27,737 nt of DNA from JBCCFX01 sp039029515 (GTDB taxonomy: Bacteria; Planctomycetota; Phycisphaerae; Phycisphaerales; SM1A02): contig JBCCFX010000025.1 of the NCBI GenBank assembly GCA_039029515.1, forward strand, positions 1 through 27,737, written 5' to 3'. Position 1 is the first letter of the stretch; each line of letters opens with the position of its first letter. The notes below the pieces were generated by a model that had not been told where the DNA came from, did not search any database, and saw nothing but the letters and a program-made list of their open reading frames with translations. Positions 8,138-14,321 of this stretch are shown in pieces. A program made the translations under genes and the position numbers.

Positions 8138-8156
8138 CGGCATCGTTACGATGCCG
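8138..8156. promoter_or_regulatory. Perfect inverted repeat over the pyrE start region
   Basis: CGGCATCG (8138-8145), a TTA spacer and CGATGCCG (8149-8156) form an 8-bp perfect palindrome ending 2 nt before the pyrE ATG. It contains the candidate -10 hexamer TACGAT (8147-8152). If the pyrE mRNA is leaderless, this is more likely a DNA operator. If the mRNA starts upstream, it would be an RNA hairpin hiding the start codon. Confidence 0.45.
8147..8152 (+). promoter_or_regulatory. Candidate -10 box for leaderless pyrE
   Basis: TACGAT is followed by 6 nt and then ATG at 8159. No Shine-Dalgarno site is seen, and no -35 box at normal spacing. It is embedded in the palindrome at 8138-8156. Confidence 0.42.
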
Positions 8157-8158
8157 AC

Positions 8159-8704
8159 ATGACCACCACCATCCTTTCTCGTGACGAACTGATTCAGCGC
8201 ATCGCGGACATCGCGCTCCTCACCGGCGAGTTCACGCTGCGAAGCGGACGCACCAGTCGGTTCTATCTCGATAAGTACCTGTTCAGCACGGACCCGGCGA
8301 TCCTGCATGCGCTTGGCATCATGTTCGCCGAGCGACTGCCCTCCACCACGACGCGCCTCGCGGGTGCCGAGCTTGGCGGCATTCCGCTGGTGACCGCGGC
8401 ATCGCTGTCATCCGGCCTGCCATGCGTGTTCATCCGGAACCAGAAGAAGGACTACGGGACGGCGAAGCAGCTTGAAGGCACGCTGACCGCTGATGATCAG
8501 GTGGTGATCGTAGAAGACGTCGCGACGACCGGCGGCCAGGTGCTCGAAGCCGCACAGGTGATTCAGGATCTCGGTGCGACCGTCGTGCGGATCATCGCGA
8601 CGATCGATCGTGAAGAAGGTGCTCGGGAGAACATCGAGGGCGCGGGGTTCGAGTTCGATGCGCTGTTCCGCGGCCGGGACCTCGGCATGGTGCCCGGCGG
8701 CTGA
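8159..8704 (+). CDS. pyrE: Orotate phosphoribosyltransferase
   Basis: A 181-residue PyrE of typical length. It joins orotate and PRPP to give orotidine 5'-phosphate in pyrimidine synthesis. The FTLRSGRTSRFYLDKY segment (25-40) is the orotate-binding region. The flexible catalytic loop around FIRNQKKDYGTAKQLEG (91-107) carries the conserved Lys residues. The PRPP motif VVIVEDVATTGG is at 115-126. The ATG at 8159 gives the normal N-terminus; the nearby ATG at 8151 is out of frame. No other pyr gene is in the window. Its stop codon lies inside the candidate promoter of the downstream amine oxidase gene, 31 bp before that gene's ATG. Confidence 0.96.
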   Translation: MTTTILSRDELIQRIADIALLTGEFTLRSGRTSRFYLDKYLFSTDPAILHALGIMFAERLPSTTTRLAGAELGGIPLVTAASLSSGLPCVFIRNQKKDYGTAKQLEGTLTADDQVVIVEDVATTGGQVLEAAQVIQDLGATVVRIIATIDREEGARENIEGAGFEFDALFRGRDLGMVPGG

Positions 8705-8729
8705 CCGACGCCGCGATGCCGCGTATCGT
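8701..8729 (+). promoter_or_regulatory. Candidate promoter for leaderless amine oxidase gene
   Basis: CTGACC (8701-8706, matching TTGACA at 4 of 6 positions), a 17-nt spacer and TATCGT (8724-8729) end 6 nt before the ATG at 8736. The -35 hexamer overlaps the pyrE stop codon, so the two genes may be transcribed separately. Confidence 0.45.
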
Positions 8730-8735
8730 GTCCAT

Positions 8736-9914
8736 ATGGACCGACGCGCATTCCTCCAACTCTGTGCCTTGCTCGGTGTCGCGCCCTCGAGCCTCGCGTT
8801 CGCGCGTGTTCAGGATGCAGCACCCCAACGCTCGAAACCCCCGAAGGATGACCGTCTCGATGTCATCGTCATCGGCGCTGGCGCCGCGGGGCTGACCGCC
8901 GGCTTCCTGCTCGCGAAACAGGACGCCAACTTCGAGGTGCTCGAAGCGGCACCGATTCATGGCGGCCGGGCCAAACGACATGACGGCTTTGGTGCCTTCC
9001 CGTTCGATCTCGGTGGCGAGTGGATTCACACGACGTCCACAGTGCTGGACGAGTTGTCTCAGGACAACAAGGCTCACGACCGCGCGGTTCCCTGGACGCC
9101 CATGACGGCCAAGACGTGGAACGGCGGCAGGCTGACAACGGCGAACATGTGGGCGCGCGTCTGGCGCGGTGAACATCGGTTTGAGGACAGTACGTGGTTC
9201 GACTTCTTCAACGACTACATGGTGCCGCCCATCGGTGACCGCCTGAAGTGCAACCAGCCGGTCGTGAAGCTCGACTGGTCAGGCGACCATGTCATCGTGC
9301 AGACGAAGGACAAACGGGAACTGATCGCCGATCGGGCTCTCGTGACCGTGCCCGTGAAGATTCTGCAGGACGGGGACATCACATTCGTTCCACCGCTTCC
9401 AGAGTCGAAGCAACGGGCCCTGAATGGCGTGGTCATGCCGGGCGGTCTGAAGATGTTCATCGAGTTCAAGGAAGCGTTTTACCCGGACATGGTCGTGGTC
9501 ATCGGTGGGGAACCGCGCGAGGGTGACTCATCGGTTCTCTACTACAACGCGTGTCTCAACAAGCCCGGCTCCAGCCACGTGCTCGGCCTGTTTGCGCATG
9601 GCAACTGGGCGACGCCGTACGTCAGCCTTGATGACGATGCTCTGCTTGCGAAGGTGCTCGGCGAGCTCGACGAGATGTTCGATGGTGCGGCCACGACGAA
9701 CTACGTGCAGCACGTCACGCAGGACTGGACGACAAGCCCGTTCATTCGAGGGACGTATTCCGACTTCAGACAATCGCGCCCGAAGACGCTCGCGCGGACG
9801 CTCGATGACAAGGTGTACTTCGCCGGCGAGGCATACACCCGCGACGGCGACTGGGGCTACATGCACGGGGCCGCGCGAGCAGCCTACGCCGCGATCAAAG
9901 AAATGAAGCTGTAG
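8736..9914 (+). CDS. FAD-dependent amine oxidase family protein, Tat-exported
   Basis: A 392-residue flavoprotein. Residues 1-23 form a twin-arginine signal peptide (DRRAFLQL, then a weakly hydrophobic stretch to AFA), so it is probably exported folded with FAD bound. The dinucleotide-binding motif VIVIGAGAAGLTAG starts at 43, with the ribose-binding Glu70 and the GGR motif at 76-78. DLGGEWIH is the usual active-site strand of monoamine-oxidase-like enzymes. The C-terminal FAD motif is VYFAGEAYTRDGDWGYMHGA. The substrate is unknown; flavin monoamine oxidases, polyamine oxidases and related desaturases share this fold. The protein is shorter than typical monoamine oxidases (about 450-500). The ATG at 8736 is the only start giving the Tat leader. 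It lies 31 bp after pyrE. Confidence 0.92.
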   Translation: MDRRAFLQLCALLGVAPSSLAFARVQDAAPQRSKPPKDDRLDVIVIGAGAAGLTAGFLLAKQDANFEVLEAAPIHGGRAKRHDGFGAFPFDLGGEWIHTTSTVLDELSQDNKAHDRAVPWTPMTAKTWNGGRLTTANMWARVWRGEHRFEDSTWFDFFNDYMVPPIGDRLKCNQPVVKLDWSGDHVIVQTKDKRELIADRALVTVPVKILQDGDITFVPPLPESKQRALNGVVMPGGLKMFIEFKEAFYPDMVVVIGGEPREGDSSVLYYNACLNKPGSSHVLGLFAHGNWATPYVSLDDDALLAKVLGELDEMFDGAATTNYVQHVTQDWTTSPFIRGTYSDFRQSRPKTLARTLDDKVYFAGEAYTRDGDWGYMHGAARAAYAAIKEMKL

Positions 9915-9935
9915 GGCGGGGGCTGTGACCCCGCC
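9915..9935. repeat. GTAG-type hairpin repeat A, possible terminator
   Basis: GGCGGGG (9915-9921), a 7-nt loop and CCCCGCC (9929-9935) form a perfect 7-bp stem directly after the amine oxidase stop. GTAG (9911-9914) precedes it, including the stop codon TAG. No T tract follows, so intrinsic termination is uncertain. The layout matches the element at 10094-10119 read on the other strand. Confidence 0.55.
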
Positions 9936-9986
9936 GTCGACCGTTCATCGTTGTCCGTGTCGTCATGTGTAGGGCGCACCACGACA

Positions 9987-10012
9987 CCGCACCTGAGTCC
10001 GCAAAGGTGCGG
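9987..10012. repeat. Hairpin repeat B
   Basis: CCGCACC (9987-9993) and GGTGCGG (10006-10012) form a perfect 7-bp stem with a 12-nt loop. A GTAG followed by GGCGCACC (9969-9980) lies just upstream and offers an alternative left arm. It is probably a diverged member of the same repeat group as elements A and C. Confidence 0.45.
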
Positions 10013-10093
10013 ATCCAGGCGTGCATTCAGACACGTGTCCATAGTCGACCCGGGCCTTCGCATTGCTCAGACCCGGCGTTGAAGATGATTCGT

Positions 10094-10119
10094 GCCGGGT
10101 TCTGCTGAACCCGGCCTAC
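10094..10119. repeat. GTAG-type hairpin repeat C (inverted orientation)
   Basis: GCCGGGTT (10094-10101), a 6-nt loop and AACCCGGC (10108-10115) form a perfect 8-bp stem. CTAC (10116-10119) follows, which is GTAG on the other strand. Read on the minus strand it is GTAG plus arm-loop-arm, the same plan as repeat A. Confidence 0.55.
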
Positions 10120-10326
10120 AAGGCCTACAGGAAATCCCCCGATCATCTGAGAGATTTGCCGGTCTCGCGCAGAACACTATTGAGGACGCAACACACGCGA
10201 CCTCAGCCTCACATGCCAACGCATCACAGCTTCGTCCTGACCTCCGCCCGGAGCGGTCTCGGGATCAGGCGATCGGTGTGTCGGCATCGCCACTGCCACC
10301 AACCTCCGCGACTCAGGAGAATCACC

Positions 10327-12387
10327 ATGTCACGCACCGCACACCACCTCCGTACCGTCCTTCTCAGTTCCTCCGCCCTCTTCGCCATGGTCGCCAATGC
10401 CGCCGATCCGCTCGCGCCCGGCGGCGAAATGCCACTCCAGTTCGGCACCTGCCCCGCCGACTGCGCCCCGCAGAATCCCGATGGCACCATCGGCAACGGC
10501 CAGGTCAACATCGATGACCTCCTCGCGGTCATCAACAGCTTCGGTGATCCCGGCGGTCCGTGCGACTCCGCGCCGGACAACGGCGACGGCACGTTCGGCA
10601 ATGGTCAGATCAACATCGATGATCTGCTCGCCACCATCAACGCGTTCGGCCCGTGCCCTGTCCTGACGCCGATCGGTTCAGAACTGTACGAGAGCTTCGC
10701 GCAGGTGAACCTCGATCTTCCCGCTGAGTTCTTTGGCCCCGGTTCACTACCGTTCAATGGCGTCGTGAATTTCCAGGGTGTACCGATCGGTACCTCCGGC
10801 GCGTTCGTCCTTGGGACGACCGATACGGTCATTACACGACTTGATTACATGGAACTGCCTGACCTCGGTTCGACCGACATCGTGCCCGTCGAGATGGTTG
10901 AACTCAACCTGCAGAGCACCGCACCTATCAATGTTGGCACCAGCAACTGGCTTGTCAGCATGGGACTATCAGCTGATCCCTCTGAAGGTCAGATGCAGGT
11001 CACGAAGGACTTCCCGGACGGCGGGGCATACGAAGGCCAGATTCTCGTCAAGCCGATCTTCACGTTCATCAACACCGCGAACCCATTGGATCAGGTGCAG
11101 CTTGATGCGCTGTATGACGTGAACGCGGAAGGCTTCATTGATTTCTCCCAGCCGTCACCGCCACTCGTGCCGTATAGCTTCAGCGAGTTCGTGCCGGATT
11201 CCGCGTTCAGCGAATTGTTCCTTGCGGGGCCTGGCTTCGAGATGCAGCTGACACCGGCTCAGTTCTTCCCCCCGCCGCCGCCGGCCTTCGTGCATCCGTC
11301 CGCGAACGTCCATCCGACAGCGCAGCTCGGTCCGAATTCGTTCATCGGTGCCAACGCGACGATTGGCGCGAACGTGATCATCGGCCCCAACGCGCAGATC
11401 GGCGACCAGACCGTCGTGGAAGATGGCTCGGTGGTCGGTGCGGACACGCAGCTCGTGTTCAACGTGCAGGTCGGCCCGCGGACGTGGATCGGTTCGCAAT
11501 CACTGCTCGAAGACTCGGTCTTCATCGGTGCGAACACAACGATTGAACGATTCGCCACGCTGCTCAGCGGCGTCACCGTCGGGAATGATGCACGTCTCGG
11601 AAGCAACAGCGTGATGCAGCCCGGCAGCTCGCTTGGCGATCTTACCGTGACTCAGCGTGACGTGCAGATCGGTCTCGGCGCAGTCGTCGGTCCGGACCTC
11701 AGCCTGACCCGCAACGCCGTCGTCCCCGGTGGTAGCACGCTCAACGAGAGCCTGATGCGTTGCATGCTCGATAACGGGTTTGAATTCATCACCACACCGA
11801 TGGACTGCAGCATTCAGAACGGTGCGGTCTGGGAAGCGATCTCCACGCCGTACGCCGTGCACTCGAACGTCACGATCGGTGATGAAGCCCCGCAGGCCGA
11901 TCCCAACACACTGCCGCTGGACCTCGTCCTGCTGAGCCTCGACATCGACAACGCCGGCGTGAGCAAGAAGAACCCTGGTCAGGCGTTCGTGAAGGACACG
12001 CATGACTGCGACGACTTCGCCGATGAACTCGAACAGGCACTCGAAGCACTCGGCTACGACGCGACGTTCACCGTGTACTGGTGCTACGACCTCAACCCGG
12101 CGTGGACGTGGGATAACCGCAAGACCACCCCGCGACTGATCAACACGTTCGCCCACGCGATCACCGATGTGCACTCGCTGTTCACGAACGAGATCGTCTG
12201 GGTCGAGCCGCAGCTCTCCACCGGCCAGGGCGCCTTTACGCACCCGTGGGTCCAGTTGGACTTCGACGGCGATGGCAAGGTCGAGTACGACACCGACCAC
12301 AAGGGTGGTCTCACCGACGGCAACTATCGCATCGAGGTCTATCCCAACCGCAAAGCCGCCGAGAAAGCCGGCGTGAAGATGGACTGA
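10327..12387 (+). CDS. Secreted mosaic: dockerin-like EF-hands, left-handed beta-helix, transglutaminase-like domain
   Basis: A 686-residue exported protein. The ATG at 10327 follows AGGAGA (10315-10320) by 6 nt and starts a Sec signal peptide cleaved near ANA-ADP (residue 25). Two dockerin-like calcium motifs follow at about 46-73 and 84-108, each with NxDGTxGNGxxNIDDLLAxIN and a closing FG. Residues about 115-320 are of unknown fold and end in a run of prolines. Residues 323-470 show hexapeptide-type repeats (IGANATIGANVIIGPNAQIG and more), predicting a left-handed beta-helix as in acyl/acetyltransferases. The C-terminal part (about 530-686) has Cys561 in DCDDFADELEQALEALGY, His610 in FAHAITDVH and Glu627 in IVWVEPQ, a plausible papain/transglutaminase-like triad, plus a DFDGDGKVEYD calcium loop. 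Domain functions are inferred; no enzyme activity is established. Confidence 0.85.
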   Translation: MSRTAHHLRTVLLSSSALFAMVANAADPLAPGGEMPLQFGTCPADCAPQNPDGTIGNGQVNIDDLLAVINSFGDPGGPCDSAPDNGDGTFGNGQINIDDLLATINAFGPCPVLTPIGSELYESFAQVNLDLPAEFFGPGSLPFNGVVNFQGVPIGTSGAFVLGTTDTVITRLDYMELPDLGSTDIVPVEMVELNLQSTAPINVGTSNWLVSMGLSADPSEGQMQVTKDFPDGGAYEGQILVKPIFTFINTANPLDQVQLDALYDVNAEGFIDFSQPSPPLVPYSFSEFVPDSAFSELFLAGPGFEMQLTPAQFFPPPPPAFVHPSANVHPTAQLGPNSFIGANATIGANVIIGPNAQIGDQTVVEDGSVVGADTQLVFNVQVGPRTWIGSQSLLEDSVFIGANTTIERFATLLSGVTVGNDARLGSNSVMQPGSSLGDLTVTQRDVQIGLGAVVGPDLSLTRNAVVPGGSTLNESLMRCMLDNGFEFITTPMDCSIQNGAVWEAISTPYAVHSNVTIGDEAPQADPNTLPLDLVLLSLDIDNAGVSKKNPGQAFVKDTHDCDDFADELEQALEALGYDATFTVYWCYDLNPAWTWDNRKTTPRLINTFAHAITDVHSLFTNEIVWVEPQLSTGQGAFTHPWVQLDFDGDGKVEYDTDHKGGLTDGNYRIEVYPNRKAAEKAGVKMD

Positions 12388-12437
12388 GCCATCTCACCCG
12401 ACGCGATCGGGCACACAAATCCACCTCCAGACCATGG

Positions 12438-12473
12438 ACGGGCGGTTTGCACCTTCGGGCGCAGACCGCCCGT
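12438..12473. terminator. Strong hairpin with UUCG loop after the beta-helix gene
   Basis: ACGGGCGGTTTGC (12438-12450) pairs with GCAGACCGCCCGT (12461-12473), 13 bp with one G-U. After one A-C mismatch the stem ends in CC-TTCG-GG (12452-12459), a C(UUCG)G tetraloop. It lies 50 bp after the stop at 12387. No clear T tract follows, so this may be a terminator or an mRNA 3'-end stabiliser. Confidence 0.55.
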
Positions 12474-12653
12474 TGGTCGTTGGCACAGATTGCCTGTCTT
12501 ATCGGAATCAACCAGACGGTGACGATTCACCCATCCGCAGGATCCTCCGCCCCGAACATGTGCCCACCCAAATGCGAGGAAGAGTCTTGCAAGCTCTTGC
12601 AGGACTTCATGTAATGAACACGAGGCATGGACGTGACTGATGAGGGTGAGGCA

Positions 12654-13415
12654 ATGTCACTAGGCTCAACCATGTCACAATCATTGGGCGCGATCGCGTT
12701 GCTTGCACTGGGCAGCAGCGCGTTCGGACAGTGTCCCGGCGATTGTGCACCGGCGAACCCGGATGGGACCTTCGGCAATGGCGTCGTCAACGTTGACGAC
12801 CTCATCGAAGTTGTCGCTGCGTTCGGATCGGCCAACGGACCTGCGGACGTCGCCCCGACGCCGTGCGGCAACAACACCGTCAATGTCGATGACATGGTGT
12901 TCGTCATCACGGCGTTCGGTGACTGCCCGCCATTCGACAACGACTTCTGTGATCAGCCGCAAGCGCTGTTCATCGATTTCCCTCTGATGGTCGGCGACAA
13001 CATCCTCGCCACCGATGACAACGCGCTGAACTGCGAGACAAGCCTCGATGGACTGAGCGATGGTTCCGCGCCATCGCAGTCATCCGGCGGCCGCTGGTAC
13101 TGCGTGCTCGGCAACGGCAACGAACTGACGCTGTCGACGTGTGGCGACAACAGCATGTTCGGCTTCACGTTCTACCAGACGTTCATCAACGTCTACTGCG
13201 GCGATTGCGTGGATCCCGTCTGCGTCGGTGACAGCGCCGACACCATCACGTGCGGTCTCGGGCCATTCGCATCGATGTCCTGGTGCGCCGAAGAAGGCGT
13301 GAGTTATCGCGTACTCATTCACGGCCTGCAGAATGACATCGGCGAGGAATACATCATGGAAGTGATGGACACCGGCATGCCGTGCGAGACGCCGATTTCA
13401 TGTGGTGCGTCGTAA
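12654..13415 (+). CDS. Secreted dockerin-like protein with PPC-like beta-sandwich
   Basis: A 253-residue exported protein. The signal peptide spans residues 1-25 (cleavage SSAFG-QC). GAGGG at 12642-12646 sits 7 nt before the chosen ATG; the ATGs at 12627 and 12672 are alternatives. Two dockerin-like motifs follow: PGDCAPANPDGTFGNGVVNV at 28-47 continuing DDLIEVVAAFG, and a shorter copy NNTVNVDDMVFVITAFGDC (73-91). Residues about 98-250 resemble the PPC-type beta-sandwich: GRWYCVLGNGNELTLSTCG, then INVYCGDC, then an SYRVLIHG strand, with many paired cysteines. PPC-like domains usually sit on secreted enzymes as carbohydrate or stability modules, but no enzyme domain is present here. It shares the N-terminal motif with the preceding protein, so both may attach to the same partner. 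Its 3' end overlaps the convergent flippase-like gene by 18 bp. Confidence 0.83.
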   Translation: MSLGSTMSQSLGAIALLALGSSAFGQCPGDCAPANPDGTFGNGVVNVDDLIEVVAAFGSANGPADVAPTPCGNNTVNVDDMVFVITAFGDCPPFDNDFCDQPQALFIDFPLMVGDNILATDDNALNCETSLDGLSDGSAPSQSSGGRWYCVLGNGNELTLSTCGDNSMFGFTFYQTFINVYCGDCVDPVCVGDSADTITCGLGPFASMSWCAEEGVSYRVLIHGLQNDIGEEYIMEVMDTGMPCETPISCGAS

Positions 13416-14321
13416 CGCCCCGCGATGACGTGACGCGAACAACATCAATGCACCACCGCCGGCGATGGATACGGCGATGATTTCCGCGGCCCGATTGATG
13501 AGTTCTGCGGTCATGCCGAGTTCCAACGTGACGCCAACCGCGCTGCCGACCAGCAATGGTGTGAGCAGCCCGACGCCCCATTCACGCAGTCCCAGGCCGT
13601 TGCTGAAGAACGGCACGAGGTTGGCGACCAGGCTCATGCAGCCGATGACCATGGCGGCATCGAGTGGCAGGTCAATTCCCAGTGCGGCGAACGCGAGCAG
13701 GTAACGTACCGCCCACAGGCCGACTTCGAGATACCGCACGATGCCGGCGAGACACCATCGCCGCGCGGGCGTCATGATGCCGATCGCAAGCAGCACGACG
13801 CCGAACCAAAGCATGATCGGGAACGAAACGGCTGTCTCGCGTGCACTCAGTGCGGCGATGACAACCCACACGCCGGTACATGCGCTGAGGATCAATGACT
13901 CGACCACGACGCGCACGGAATCCGCTGCTCGAATGTTGAAGACTGCTTTCTGATACGCGATACGACCGAACAAGCCCGCGCGGAGTGGCAGGTAGTTCAG
14001 CAGCGCTGCGCCACAGATCAGCATGACCATATCGCCGAATGGGACGTGTCCGTATTTCTGCGTGAGGATGTGAAACACGGTTGCCGATGCGACAAGATGA
14101 ACGAAGACCGTCGCGAGGAGCAGCACGGCGCTGCCACCGACATCAACGAGGCGTAGTGCATCGAATACGTCATGACGTTGCCGGGCGACGGCAATAATCG
14201 CGGCAATGAGGAGCAGAACCCCGATCGCCACGCCAACGTGGCGAAACATGCGGTGTGCCGTCAGAGTGCGGAACCAGGACGGCAGTTCGTTTGACGCCGT
14301 GTGATCACTGGCCGGGGGCAC
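13398..14321 (-). CDS. Flippase-like integral membrane protein (LPG synthase TM / UPF0104 type)
   Basis: A 307-residue polytopic membrane protein with about eight predicted helices, beginning with MFRHVGVAIGVLLLIAAIIA. The signature VPFFSNGLGLREWGVG in the seventh helical region matches the conserved Pro-Gly-Gly-Leu-Gly-x-x-Glu segment of the lysylphosphatidylglycerol-synthase transmembrane/AglD/UPF0104 family, thought to flip or modify lipid-linked substrates. LNYLPLRAGLFGRIAYQK is the other conserved loop. The start is GTG at 14321: GGAGG (forward positions 14328-14332) lies 6 nt upstream inside the TPR gene. The two genes overlap by 17 bp and are probably translationally coupled. Substrate unknown. 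Nearby glycosyltransferases that would suggest a polysaccharide role are absent. Confidence 0.83.
   Translation of the reverse strand: MPPASDHTASNELPSWFRTLTAHRMFRHVGVAIGVLLLIAAIIAVARQRHDVFDALRLVDVGGSAVLLLATVFVHLVASATVFHILTQKYGHVPFGDMVMLICGAALLNYLPLRAGLFGRIAYQKAVFNIRAADSVRVVVESLILSACTGVWVVIAALSARETAVSFPIMLWFGVVLLAIGIMTPARRWCLAGIVRYLEVGLWAVRYLLAFAALGIDLPLDAAMVIGCMSLVANLVPFFSNGLGLREWGVGLLTPLLVGSAVGVTLELGMTAELINRAAEIIAVSIAGGGALMLFASRHRGALRRTT

Larger units (their letters stand above)
9936..10326. other. Non-coding region with hairpin repeats, upstream of beta-helix gene
   Basis: About 390 bp without a credible gene. The frame that extends the downstream protein upstream to 10063 runs through the repeats and has no family similarity, so it was not accepted. 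The stretch holds the repeats at 9987-10012 and 10094-10119. It also has a weaker CCGGG (10050-10054) / CCCGG (10072-10076) pair, and ends with the AGGAGA ribosome site (10315-10320). I see no tRNA or riboswitch fold. Confidence 0.6.

Noticed and set aside
10063..10326. Upstream extension of the beta-helix protein to 10063
   Set aside because: It runs through the hairpin repeats and would bury the signal peptide that starts at 10327 after a strong AGGAGA site.
9915..10326. Hairpin cluster considered as a CRISPR array or tRNA
   Set aside because: Repeat arms differ in sequence, spacing is irregular, and no cloverleaf or cas gene is present.
11293..11736. Beta-helix repeats taken as an LpxA/LpxD-type acyltransferase
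   Set aside because: The protein is exported, the catalytic His of LpxA/LpxD cannot be placed, and the helix is flanked by unrelated secreted domains.
10327..13415. Dockerin-like motifs as evidence of a cellulosome
   Set aside because: No cohesin, scaffoldin or cellulase is visible, and the motifs are N-terminal; such motifs are common in planctomycete secreted proteins.
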